Assembly: GCA_965205045.1 (NCBI GenBank) | Contig: OZ242031.1 | Location: 3,410,001 to 3,474,000, forward strand | Origin: UBA6522 sp965205045 | GTDB lineage: Bacteria > Pseudomonadota > Gammaproteobacteria > Steroidobacterales > Rariloculaceae | Direction of reading: 5' to 3' | Length of the DNA: 64,000 nucleotides | In this document: piece by piece, positions 7,001 through 15,572 of the stretch | Numbering within the stretch: the stretch's first letter is position 1 | Layout: each line of letters opens with the position of its first letter | Notes under the pieces: generated by a model | The model's input: only the letters and a program-made list of their open reading frames with translations | What the model was told of the DNA's origin: nothing | Database searches by the model: none | Translations under genes and position numbers: made by a program

Positions 7001-8032
7001 TCACGGTCCCAACGCCGCGATTGGTATGACGGCCACACCATCGTCCCGCAGGTATCCGTAGCCGGAGCTTACGATGATCCCGAGCATCCCCGGCAGTCTC
7101 GTTTTCTCCGTGTCCAGACGGTCGCGGAATTTCAGCAGCGTTCTTGCGGCGTCGTCGGTCTGGCCAACTCCCAGCTTTACCTCGAAAGCGCACCATGCGC
7201 CTCTGCGGTCTTCCACCACCATGTCCACTTCGAGATCGGTGTTGTCCCGGTAGTGGTAGACGGAGGCGTCGCAGGCCTGGGCGTACACGCAGAGATCGCG
7301 ATGGACCAGCGACTCGAACAACACGCCGAGCAACTTCAGATCGGCCATGAGCCTGTCGGGCGAGGCGCCCAGTGCCGCCGTCGCCAGGGAAGGATCGACA
7401 AAATGCCGCTTCGGCGCCTGGCGCAGCCTTGATCGCGAACGCAGGTGGGGCGCCCAGGCCGGCTGCTCCTCGTAGACCATCAAGCGGCGCAGCGCATTGA
7501 GGTAGCCGCGCACCGTATCGCCATGCAACGGCCCATCGCCGCCACCGGCATCCGCCGCGATGGCGCGGGCGCTGACCGTGGTCGCCACGTTCCTCGCCAG
7601 GGAGCGAAGCACCCTGCCCACGTTAACCGGGTCGCGGCGCACGCCGTCCACTCGGGAGATGTCGACCCGGCGGATCTCCTCCAGGTAGTCGGCGCGCGCG
7701 GTCAGGCAGGCCGCGTCGGTGCGTCCCAGGTCGCCGGGCCAACCGCCCCGGCAGATTTGCACGGCGATTTCCGGCAGTTCCGGACCAGGGTCCGGGCAGC
7801 CGTCGAAGCGGCCGTCCAGCAGGCCCCGCATCGAGATTTCGCCCGAGGACGCGCCGGTTTCCAGCAACGTCATCGGCCGCAGACGGAGCCTCGATATGCG
7901 GCCCGCTCCGGTGTGGCGGGTGATGTCGTCGGCGGGTACGGCGGAGCCGGTCAGGATGAACTGCCCATGGCTTTCGCCCCTGGCGACGTTTCGATCGACG
8001 GCTCGCCGAACGTGGTTCCAGATTCTCGGTTC
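7001..8032 (-). pseudogene. DUF4143 ATPase missing its P-loop end
   Basis: The sequence from EPRIWNHVRRAVD onward matches the DUF4143 family: GQFILTGSAVPADD, RHTGAGRISRLRLRPMTLLE, then the nuclease-like C-terminal part with DLEVDMVVEDRRGAWCAFEV. Family members normally begin about 75 residues earlier with a Walker A loop and an aspartate-rich Walker B; both are absent. The open frame extends 12 codons further (to 8068) only through the iteron region. With the ATP site gone the product should be inactive, although the rest is uninterrupted. Confidence 0.7.
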
Positions 8033-8051
8033 GCAATGAATGTAACCGGTC

Positions 8052-8106
8052 ATTTGCAACAAATGCAATGGGTGATTTGCAACAAAAGTAACTGATCATT
8101 TGCAAC
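8052..8106. repeat. Three iteron-like ATTTGCAAC repeats at 23-bp spacing
   Basis: ATTTGCAAC occurs at 8052-8060, 8075-8083 and 8098-8106, exactly 23 bp apart, so all three lie on nearly the same DNA face. The first and third sit in the wider context GTAAC.G.TCATTTGCAAC. They lie where the 5' end of the DUF4143 gene should be, so this DNA replaced the gene's start. Such spacing is typical of operator arrays or replication iterons; no rep gene is nearby. Confidence 0.55.
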
Positions 8107-8161
8107 GCCATCGATTTGGGCGTTCGCCACAGGCCTGTCAGCCGGGGAAGATGGCGGGCTC

Positions 8162-8330
8162 GCAAGCCGGTCTGCCCGTTGGAGGGCGGAACGGACCTTG
8201 AGTCCGAATGCGGCTTGTGGCGTACTGGCCTGCCGGACTCGGCAGTCTACTCGGAAGTGGCTCGGAAGTGGGCGGCTTCCGAGTAGAATGCAGAGTCGAA
8301 TTCAGAATCCAATCTCAGCGAGGCCGGAAT
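8162..8330. repeat. Dispersed repeat, copy 3
   Basis: It starts GCAAGCCGGTCTGCCCGTTGGA and continues AGTCCGAATGCGGCTTGTGG (from about 8201). A perfect stem follows: CTCGGAAG (8261-8268), loop TGGGCGG, CTTCCGAG (8276-8283). It ends with GAGTAGAATGCAGAGTCGAATTCAG. The order of blocks matches copies 1 and 2, and this copy is the most complete. Confidence 0.6.
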
Positions 8331-8447
8331 GTCGCGAACGGGGAGTCTGTTCCTGTGAGGATCACTGAAATTTTCTCGGTATCCACCGCGGCGCCCGGCG
8401 GCGGAACCCACCATTTGAGCGATTACCCGCATACCTGACGAACGAAA

Positions 8448-9422
8448 ATGGACCACCTTGAACGGCTGTACGTCCTTCACCGGACCTTGCGCATGCGCCG
8501 CTATCCAGCCAGCACGAGCGTGTTGATGGAACTGCTTGAGTGTTCGCGCTCGACCCTGCACCGAACCATCTCCCACATGCGCGATCACCTCGGCGCGCCT
8601 ATCCTGAATGAACCCGGCAAAGGCTATTTCTACGACAAAGCCGCCGGGAAGTTCGAGTTGCCGGGGCTGTGGTTCCGTCGCGGCGAACTCGAGGCGCTCC
8701 TGGTCATGGAGCACCTGCTCGAAGGCGTGCAGCCCGGCATTCTGAACCGATACATCGACCCGCTACGCGCCAAGGTGCAGGAGATTCTCGATGCGGGGGT
8801 GACCGGACCGCGCCCGTTTCCCACCAACCGCGTCCGCATCTTGCGCGCCCACGCGCGCACGGTGACCGAGGGCCTGTTCGTCCCTGTGGCATCGGCCCTG
8901 ATCGAGCGCCGTCAGATTGCTTTTGCGTACGCCGGTCGCGTGGCGGGCACGGTGACCCGGCGCACCGCCTCGCCCCAGCGTCTCGTGTACTACCGCGATC
9001 AGTGGTATTTGGACTGCTGGGATGAAGGCAAGGACGCGCTGCGGACATTTTCCATCGACCGGATGGGGGAGGTCGAAGTCCTCGACCGCGCCGCCCGCGA
9101 TGTCGGGGACGATGAACTGGATGCGGCCCTTACCGGCGGCTATGGCCTGTTTTCCGGGCCGGCGCGGTACAAGGCGAGGCTGATTTTCACGCCGGAACGG
9201 GCGCGATGGGTGGCCGACGAGCGCTGGCATGCCGATCAGGTGGGGCGGTTCCGGGAGGATGGGTTTTATGAACTGGTGGTTCCTTACTCCGACCCAAGAG
9301 AGCTTGTCGGGGAGATTCTTCGGCACGGGGCGGGGGTTGAGGTGGTTGAGCCGGAATCTCTCGCGGAGTCTGTGAAGGAGCAACTGGAGGCGGCGTTGGG
9401 GCAATATGGCGCTGAGCGTTGA
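8448..9422 (+). CDS. WYL-domain transcriptional regulator
   Basis: This 324-residue protein has an N-terminal helix-turn-helix (RLYVLHRTLRMRRYPAST, then LLECSRSTLHRTISHMRDHL, residues about 5-45). A WYL domain follows (IERRQIAFAYAGR, then PQRLVYYRDQWYLDCWD, then FSIDRMGEVEVL, residues about 145-220). The C-terminal extension is of the YafY/WCX kind. WYL domains bind nucleic-acid or nucleotide ligands, and WYL regulators often accompany phage defence genes. It lies directly upstream of the cas3-csx17 operon in the same orientation. The palindrome over the presumed cas promoter (9447-9463) is an obvious candidate target, but that link is inference. Confidence 0.88.
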   Translation: MDHLERLYVLHRTLRMRRYPASTSVLMELLECSRSTLHRTISHMRDHLGAPILNEPGKGYFYDKAAGKFELPGLWFRRGELEALLVMEHLLEGVQPGILNRYIDPLRAKVQEILDAGVTGPRPFPTNRVRILRAHARTVTEGLFVPVASALIERRQIAFAYAGRVAGTVTRRTASPQRLVYYRDQWYLDCWDEGKDALRTFSIDRMGEVEVLDRAARDVGDDELDAALTGGYGLFSGPARYKARLIFTPERARWVADERWHADQVGRFREDGFYELVVPYSDPRELVGEILRHGAGVEVVEPESLAESVKEQLEAALGQYGAER

Positions 9423-9446
9423 ATTTTCCGCGCCGTCCAGTTGGCT

Positions 9447-9505
9447 GTGTCAGGATCTGACACGTAGCGTCTCTATAATCCTGTAGCTGGCTGGCAAGGT
9501 GTCAG
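9447..9505 (+). promoter_or_regulatory. Candidate cas promoter with palindromic operator
   Basis: The perfect inverted repeat GTGTCAG-gat-CTGACAC (9447-9463) lies just upstream of a consensus -10 hexamer TATAAT (9474-9479), so it covers the -35 region. A further half-site GTGTCAG lies at 9499-9505, downstream of the predicted start of transcription. No good -35 box is seen, which fits an activator-dependent or repressor-occluded promoter. Transcription would run toward cas3 at 9901 through a leader of about 400 nt. Confidence 0.5.
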
Positions 9506-9590
9506 GTATATCCCGTATTCGGACGGTGCGGCACCGTACCGCAGCTGTGCGAAACGGGGTGTCCGCCGGTCGTACGAGGAAGTTGGGCGC

Positions 9591-9740
9591 TTGGAATTGA
9601 TATTGCTGTTGGTTGTGGCAGGGCTGTTGATTTATGGTGCAGCTTACCGAGTCATGTACGTCATTTTCGTCATCGTCGGCGAACTTGGAGAGCACCTTCG
9701 CGGCGAGTGCGGGTGTTACCGCGACGGAAATGGCGTTTAG
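9591..9740 (+). CDS. Possible small membrane protein in the cas leader
   Basis: From TTG at 9591 a 49-residue frame reads a hydrophobic segment (LELILLLVVAGLLIYGAAY), then VMYVIFVIVGELGEHLRG, then GECGCYRDGNGV before TAG. The hydrophobic helix followed by a charged tail looks protein-like, but there is no ATG, no clear ribosome binding site, and the frame stays open upstream to about 9467. It sits between the cas promoter and cas3. It could be a leader peptide, an eroded gene or chance. Confidence 0.25.
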   Translation: MELILLLVVAGLLIYGAAYRVMYVIFVIVGELGEHLRGECGCYRDGNGV

Positions 9741-9900
9741 TTTGGGAAACGCGAATCGGTTCATGGAGTTAGCGGTAATTTTGGCGCGTCCGACATGCTG
9801 TTTGAACCTGTATCGATTTTGATATTCGATAACAACCTGTCGCATGGCGTCTTTCGTGCGACGGCCAACGAAATCGGTGATTTTTGGGTGACTGGCGACC

Positions 9901-12900
9901 GTGGTGCTACTTGTGTCTAAGCTTGAGAGTGAATTCGGTCAATTTTTTGGGAAGTTAAGCGGAGGCAAGCGTCCGCGCGACTGGCAATACAGGCTTTCTG
10001 AACCGTCGATCTGCGAAAATCGACTGATTCGGGTACCTACGGGATTCGGCAAAACGCTGGGCGTCCTCGCAACGTGGGCTTGGCATCGAGTGCGCCGGCA
10101 AGATGAAGAATGGCCGCGTCGCCTAGTCTGGTGCTTGCCAATGCGCGTCCTTGTTGAACAGACGGAAAGCGAAGTTCGAATGGCCCTCGAACGGTTGAAA
10201 GTGCTTTGGGGTAGCAAAGGTACCCACGAGGGCAAGGTTGGCGTCCACTTGCTTATGGGCGGTGCCAAAGCTGGCGAATGGCATCTGTACCCCGAACGAG
10301 ACGCCGTTTTAATCGGTACACAGGACATGCTGTTGTCCCGCGCCTTGAATCGTGGCTATGCGAGCCCGAGAGCCCGATGGCCCATGGAGTTCGGGCTGCT
10401 GAACCAGGATGCTCTTTGGGTGATGGACGAGGTGCAATTGATGGATGTCGGCTTGGCGACCTCTGGACAACTGCAGGCGTTTCGGTTCGAGGACCGGGGC
10501 ACCGGGAAGTCGTTGCAACCTTGTTACACGTGGTGGATGAGCGCGACGTTGCAGAGGGCATGGTTGGAGAAAAGCCCCGATACGGCGGACCTTGCTGATG
10601 AACTGTCGAGCAATACGCACGCCATCGGATCTGAAGATCGCGTAGGGGAACTTTGGAAGGGCATCGACAAGCCTCTGAAGATCAAGGAGCCACCGGAAAC
10701 CAAAACGCTTGTTTTCATCATCTCTCAATGTCACCGGGATCTTGGATGCGGGAAGAATGGACCGACACTGGTCGTGCTCAACACGGTCAAGCGGGCCATT
10801 GATGTCTGGAAAACGCTTCGGCGAGACAAGGTGCTGAAGGATGCCGATACGGATATCCGTTTGGTACATAGTCGGTTTCGTCCTGCCGAACGACAAGCTT
10901 GGCGCGGGGAATTTCTGAATCGCGGGGCTTGTGATCCAGGTACCAACCGCATAGTCGTTTCGACGCAGGTGGTCGAAGCGGGGGTGGATTTCTCCGCTTC
11001 GCTTCTTGTCACCGAACTCGCGCCTTGGCCGAGCTTGGTGCAGCGGTTCGGTCGGTGCGCGCGATGGGGCGGTGCCGGTGAGGTCATCGTTGCGGACTTC
11101 AAGCACGACAATGACAAGAAGGCCGCGCCGTACACCGTGGATGAGCTCAATGCGGCTCGGGACGCGTGCGACAGGTTGGCGGATGTCGGACCGAGGCATC
11201 TTGAGTGGCTCGAAAAGGAGCACATATCGCTGTTGCGAACTCTCTATCCGTATGAACCTGCGCACCTGTTGCTGCGCCATGAGTTGGACGATCTGTTCGA
11301 TACCTCGCCGGACTTGTCTGGGGCGGATATAGACATCAGCCGGTTCATTCGCTCGGGCGCGGAGCGGGACGTGCAGGTGTTTTGGTATGCGATCGGCGAC
11401 GACGGCCCTAGTGCGAGCATAAAGCCGACACGAAACGAACTCTGCAGCGTGCCTTTCCTGAGTGCACGTGAGTGGCTGTTCAAACCGAAATCGGAGCGCC
11501 TCAAGCCGAGCGTTCGAGCGTGGGTATGGGATTGGCTCGACCGAAAATGGCGCACTGCCGCCCGCCGCGATATATATCCCGGACAGACTGTCCTGGTTGA
11601 CGCTGGCGTCGGCGGATATGTCCCCGATACGGGCTGGGACCCAGCCTCTCGGGCGCAGGTTGATTCCGTTCAAATGGACGACGATGTTGAATCTGAGAGC
11701 CACCCCTGCTGGAAACGAGACGGCGAAGGATGGGTTCCGAGCGAGCGGCGAGTTCGCAAGTTGCCGCCCGAAGATAACGCCGACGCGGCTGAAGACGACG
11801 AGTCGCTGAGTATTGCGCGAGGCTGGGAAACCGTTGCCAGCCACGGCTGGCACGTCGGAGTCGAAGTCGAGCGTATTGCGGTCGAGGTCGCACAAGCCAT
11901 AGCGGAGTTATTGCACCTCGCCGGGCGTTGGCATGATCTCGGCAAGGCGCACCCTGCTTTCCAGGTCTCGATTCAGGCTGACGACCGCCCGCAACGAGAC
12001 GATATCGCCAAGGCGCCTTACATTGCCTGGCCATGTAGTCCGAGGAACATGTACCGAATAGACGTCGAAGATCAGCGACACGGTTTTCGCCACGAATTGG
12101 CGAGCACGCTCGGCCTTTTCGGCGTACTTCAGCGACACGATCCTGAGCATGAAGCGTTGCTCGGCCCGTGGCGAGGTTGGCTCGAAGTCATGAGTGAAAA
12201 GAATGCTGTTAACGGCCCACTTGGAGGAGGGGATACTATCGAGCCCACGGCCATCGAACAGGAGATACTCGATCTCGGTTCCGATGAGTTCGACCTGCTT
12301 GCATACTTGGTGTGCGCGCATCACGGAAAGGTTCGGATGGCGTGGCACGCAAGCCCCGCCGATCAGAAGGCCGATGATGGCCAGTTGCGCATAAGGGGGG
12401 TCCGCGAAGGCGATACTCTTCCCCCGGTGCTAATGGCTGCTGCAGATGGCGGGTTTCACCAGCTACCTGCCACGGCGCTGGATCTTTCGCCTTCCAAGGC
12501 TGGCTTGAGCTCCCGGACCGGCAGAAGCTGGACCGAACGGGTACTGAATCTGCTCCAACGCTTCGGACCGTTCACGCTGGCGTGGTTGGAGGCCCTGCTG
12601 CGCGCCGCCGACCAGCGCGCATCAAGGCGGTCGATTTCGGATAAACTGTTGCAAGGACTGGAGGGCGACGATGCCGAACACGCAGTGGATTCGGGAACAA
12701 CTCGTGCGCCGTATTCGGCGACCCGCTTCGTCGAAACCTCCGTCGGCATCCTGAGCTATCGGGAACTTGCGCCGTTGCTGGCGAAGCGCGTTGCCGAAAC
12801 CGAGCTTGTAATCGCCGACCGGGAGTTCGCGGATATGCACATCCGCGACCTGCTGCTCGCTCTTCATCGGCGCATCTGCGTTGACCTGACGATGGGCATG

Positions 12901-13296
12901 GCAGGACATTGGCGTCGTCGGAATGTTCGCGTTGGCGCGTACAGCGCGCCGCCACATTGGCAGGTCCAGACGCTGATGCATGCTTATGCCGATGATCTCG
13001 AAGCGCGGTTGGCGAGCTTGGACGCAGATTCCGACGAACCGCTCATCGATGCCCTCACATTTGCCGAAGGCCGCCTCCTGAACATTTACCCGTTTGAGGA
13101 TTTCAATGGTCGCGTGTCCCGCCTGTTTCTTATCGAACTGCTGTACCGATTGGATTTGCCGGTGGTCGATCCCGCCACTTCATCTGTAGAGGAGACCAAG
13201 CGTTACTTTGCCGCCTTAAAAGCGTATGACCGACGTGACCCGCGTCCTCTCGCCGCCATCTGGCGGTCGCGTTTAGACCGGGGCTCTCCCCAATGA
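9901..13296 (+). CDS. cas3: Type I-G Cas3 helicase-nuclease with C-terminal Fic-like domain (module A)
   Basis: 1131 residues, longer than the usual 900-1000. The helicase comes first: Walker A in VPTGFGKTLG (about residue 45), DEVQ box in WVMDEVQLMD (about 175), SAT motif in WWMSATLQ (about 213), motif VI QRFGRCARWG (about 380). The HD nuclease follows (LAGRWHDLGKAHPAFQ near 677, RHELAS, CAHHGK), the helicase-then-HD order of type I-G. Beyond about residue 975 is a Fic-like domain: HIRDLLLALHRRI, then GMAGHWRRRNVRVG, then YPFEDFNGRVSR (1063-1074), aligning with HPFx(D/E)GNGRxxR. The catalytic His is Tyr and the first Gly is Phe, so AMP transfer is doubtful. The GTG start has no strong ribosome binding site. 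It overlaps csx17 by ATGA. Confidence 0.92.
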   Translation: MVLLVSKLESEFGQFFGKLSGGKRPRDWQYRLSEPSICENRLIRVPTGFGKTLGVLATWAWHRVRRQDEEWPRRLVWCLPMRVLVEQTESEVRMALERLKVLWGSKGTHEGKVGVHLLMGGAKAGEWHLYPERDAVLIGTQDMLLSRALNRGYASPRARWPMEFGLLNQDALWVMDEVQLMDVGLATSGQLQAFRFEDRGTGKSLQPCYTWWMSATLQRAWLEKSPDTADLADELSSNTHAIGSEDRVGELWKGIDKPLKIKEPPETKTLVFIISQCHRDLGCGKNGPTLVVLNTVKRAIDVWKTLRRDKVLKDADTDIRLVHSRFRPAERQAWRGEFLNRGACDPGTNRIVVSTQVVEAGVDFSASLLVTELAPWPSLVQRFGRCARWGGAGEVIVADFKHDNDKKAAPYTVDELNAARDACDRLADVGPRHLEWLEKEHISLLRTLYPYEPAHLLLRHELDDLFDTSPDLSGADIDISRFIRSGAERDVQVFWYAIGDDGPSASIKPTRNELCSVPFLSAREWLFKPKSERLKPSVRAWVWDWLDRKWRTAARRDIYPGQTVLVDAGVGGYVPDTGWDPASRAQVDSVQMDDDVESESHPCWKRDGEGWVPSERRVRKLPPEDNADAAEDDESLSIARGWETVASHGWHVGVEVERIAVEVAQAIAELLHLAGRWHDLGKAHPAFQVSIQADDRPQRDDIAKAPYIAWPCSPRNMYRIDVEDQRHGFRHELASTLGLFGVLQRHDPEHEALLGPWRGWLEVMSEKNAVNGPLGGGDTIEPTAIEQEILDLGSDEFDLLAYLVCAHHGKVRMAWHASPADQKADDGQLRIRGVREGDTLPPVLMAAADGGFHQLPATALDLSPSKAGLSSRTGRSWTERVLNLLQRFGPFTLAWLEALLRAADQRASRRSISDKLLQGLEGDDAEHAVDSGTTRAPYSATRFVETSVGILSYRELAPLLAKRVAETELVIADREFADMHIRDLLLALHRRICVDLTMGMAGHWRRRNVRVGAYSAPPHWQVQTLMHAYADDLEARLASLDADSDEPLIDALTFAEGRLLNIYPFEDFNGRVSRLFLIELLYRLDLPVVDPATSSVEETKRYFAALKAYDRRDPRPLAAIWRSRLDRGSPQ

Positions 13297-15572
13297 TTCA
13301 CATCCATGAACTTGACGGTTGCGCGCCCGCGCCGCTGGCGCATTATCTCAAGGCGCTTGGGATCCTGCGACTGATTTCGGAGCAAGCTGACAGTGACGCG
13401 CGCGGGTGGTGGGATGGGGATCATTTTCGCCTGGGGTGCCGCCTTAGTGTTGGTCAACTCTGCGAGTTTTTCCTTCGGAAATACGCACCTACACCCTTGC
13501 TTTCGCCTTGGAATGGCGCGTCTGGTTTTTTCAAAACATGGGATGAAAAGAAAGCGCAGCTCAGGAACAGCAAAAATTTCGATGCCCTCAACAATATTCG
13601 AAAGAAAACAGCCCCACGTTGGAAACCGTTTCGCGACGCGTTGAAAAGCGCGAACGTTGCGCTTGAGGGGTTGACAAGAGAAACGGACGTTTCTGAACTA
13701 ACCAACAAGGAAAGAGCCAACTTGTTAATCGTTCCTAGAGACGATATGGGATCTGTTTTCCCAGTTGTCGACAAGAATATGGATAAAGCGAGCATCCAGA
13801 GAGAGATGCAGCGAAATCTGAACAAGTTTCTGTTTTATCGTAGTGCGATCATTGATGTGGGAGCAGACAAACCCGCATATCCGAGTATCTGGGGCTCGGG
13901 CGGTAACGACGGAGCAATTGATTTTACGGCCCGGCAAATGGAAAACCTTTTGCTGGTACTTGACCCTAGTTACGCTGAATCCGAAGGCATGTTGATCTCG
14001 GCTCTTACAGATAGAAGAATGAATGCGCTCTTGAGGGGTAGTAGAGGTAAGGTCGGACAATTCATTCCTGGTGGGGCAGGCGGGGCCAACTCGGTAAATG
14101 GATTTGGCAGTCAAAATGACACACTGCTTAATCCGTGGGACTTCGTGCTTATGCTTGAAGGGGCTATATGCTTTACCTCCCATGTCTCACGACAAACCCG
14201 GCTAGCTTCCTCTCGAGCTGCGTCGCCGTTTTGCGTGAACGCCTGCGGTGCCGCATATGCGAGTTCATCGGCGGACGATGAGAGTGCGCGGGGCGAACAA
14301 TGGATGCCGCTGTGGTCGCAGCCGTTAAGCTACCGCGAGTTGCGCCAACTGCTCGCAGAAGGCCGCGCCCAATTGGGCGCCAAGACTGCGAGCGAGCCTC
14401 TTGACCTCGCCAGGGCGGTAAGGCGCCTGGGTACCGTGCGCGGTATCAAGGGATTCCAAAGATATGGATACATCGAACGTAACGGGCAATCGAATCTAGC
14501 GGTGCCGTTGGGGCGATTCGACGTGTCGGACCGACCCTCGGAGCAGTTGGCCTGCATTGACGATCTCGATTTGTGGCTGCACCGCCTGCGCCGGGAGGCG
14601 CGTGGTCAAAGTGCGCCGGCTCGTCTGACTGGCGGTGAAAAGCAACTGACCGATGCTCTTTTCGCCGTCACCGAACACTTTGGGGTCCCCGAGTTTTGGC
14701 AAGGTGTCCTTTTTCGGCTAATGGAAATCGAAGATACAATGTCGTGCGGCACGGGTTTTGCCGCTGGACCGGTACCTCGCCTGCGTCCAGAGTGGGTGAC
14801 AGCTAGCTACGACGGTACCGCAGAGTTTCGCTTGGCTCTCGCGTTCGCTCTCCAAGCGCGGGGATTTCGGACCGATAGCGGAATGCCAGTCGATCCGATT
14901 CGGCGGCACTGGCTTCCCCTCGACCGTGAACAGCCGTGGCGTTTTGCCACAAGCGGTACCGGAGGCGGAACCAGGCTGGATGTTCAGCCGGATGTTGTCA
15001 TCCGCGGGCGTCGCGGTATTGACGATGCGATCGCCTTACTTAATCGCCGCTTGGTGGAGGCTTCTCACGGCGAACTACGTCATCTGCCGCTCAAGGCGTC
15101 GCCGTGGGCATCCGCTAGCATCCCCGACCTTACCAAGTTGCTCGATGGAAACGTGAATATTGATCGGACGCTGCGGTTGGCGCGCCCCCTCATGGCCTTG
15201 AATCGTAAAGCTTGGGTCGAGGAGCGACACATTTCCTACGAACCGCCCCGTACCTCGGATTGGCCCGACGACGCGTGGTTGGCGATTCGCTTGTCGACGC
15301 TGCCGTGGATGCTTGAAACCCGTTCAGGATTCAAGCTGGACGTCGGAACCGACCCGGCAATCATTCGCCGTCTCGCTACGGGCGATGGGGCATCGGCCGT
15401 AGCGCTTGCTCTGCAGCGTCTACGGGCAGCTGGTGTCTGCAGCACGGTGCGTGTCGGTGCCGCGCCCCCCGATGAAGCTCGGCTGTGGGCCGCCGCGCTA
15501 GCTTTTCCGATCACGCAAAGAACTGCCAGACAATTTCTATACCGACTCGATCCGAACAAGGAGCGATCATGA
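13293..15572 (+). CDS. csx17: Csx17, large-subunit protein of type I-G module A
   Basis: This 759-residue protein has the Csx17 N-terminus (IHELDGCAPAPLAHYLKALG, then GWWDGDHFRLGC). Csx17 is the Cas8-like large subunit of one branch of type I-G (formerly I-U, subtype Dpsyc), expected to help recognise the PAM within the Cascade-like complex. It overlaps cas3 by ATGA at 13293 and cas7 by ATGA at 15569, indicating translational coupling in the order cas3-csx17-cas7-csb2. The stretch from about 13480 to 14200 is visibly richer in A and T than the rest, possibly a segment of different ancestry. No nuclease motif is seen. Confidence 0.88.
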   Translation: MIHIHELDGCAPAPLAHYLKALGILRLISEQADSDARGWWDGDHFRLGCRLSVGQLCEFFLRKYAPTPLLSPWNGASGFFKTWDEKKAQLRNSKNFDALNNIRKKTAPRWKPFRDALKSANVALEGLTRETDVSELTNKERANLLIVPRDDMGSVFPVVDKNMDKASIQREMQRNLNKFLFYRSAIIDVGADKPAYPSIWGSGGNDGAIDFTARQMENLLLVLDPSYAESEGMLISALTDRRMNALLRGSRGKVGQFIPGGAGGANSVNGFGSQNDTLLNPWDFVLMLEGAICFTSHVSRQTRLASSRAASPFCVNACGAAYASSSADDESARGEQWMPLWSQPLSYRELRQLLAEGRAQLGAKTASEPLDLARAVRRLGTVRGIKGFQRYGYIERNGQSNLAVPLGRFDVSDRPSEQLACIDDLDLWLHRLRREARGQSAPARLTGGEKQLTDALFAVTEHFGVPEFWQGVLFRLMEIEDTMSCGTGFAAGPVPRLRPEWVTASYDGTAEFRLALAFALQARGFRTDSGMPVDPIRRHWLPLDREQPWRFATSGTGGGTRLDVQPDVVIRGRRGIDDAIALLNRRLVEASHGELRHLPLKASPWASASIPDLTKLLDGNVNIDRTLRLARPLMALNRKAWVEERHISYEPPRTSDWPDDAWLAIRLSTLPWMLETRSGFKLDVGTDPAIIRRLATGDGASAVALALQRLRAAGVCSTVRVGAAPPDEARLWAAALAFPITQRTARQFLYRLDPNKERS

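Noticed and set aside
9450..9845. 131-codon minus-strand frame upstream of cas3
   Set aside because: Composition unlike a protein of this genome, crosses the predicted promoter and operator, and has no family features.
10309..11895. 528-codon minus-strand frame inside cas3 of module A
   Set aside because: No protein family features, while the plus strand carries all helicase motifs.
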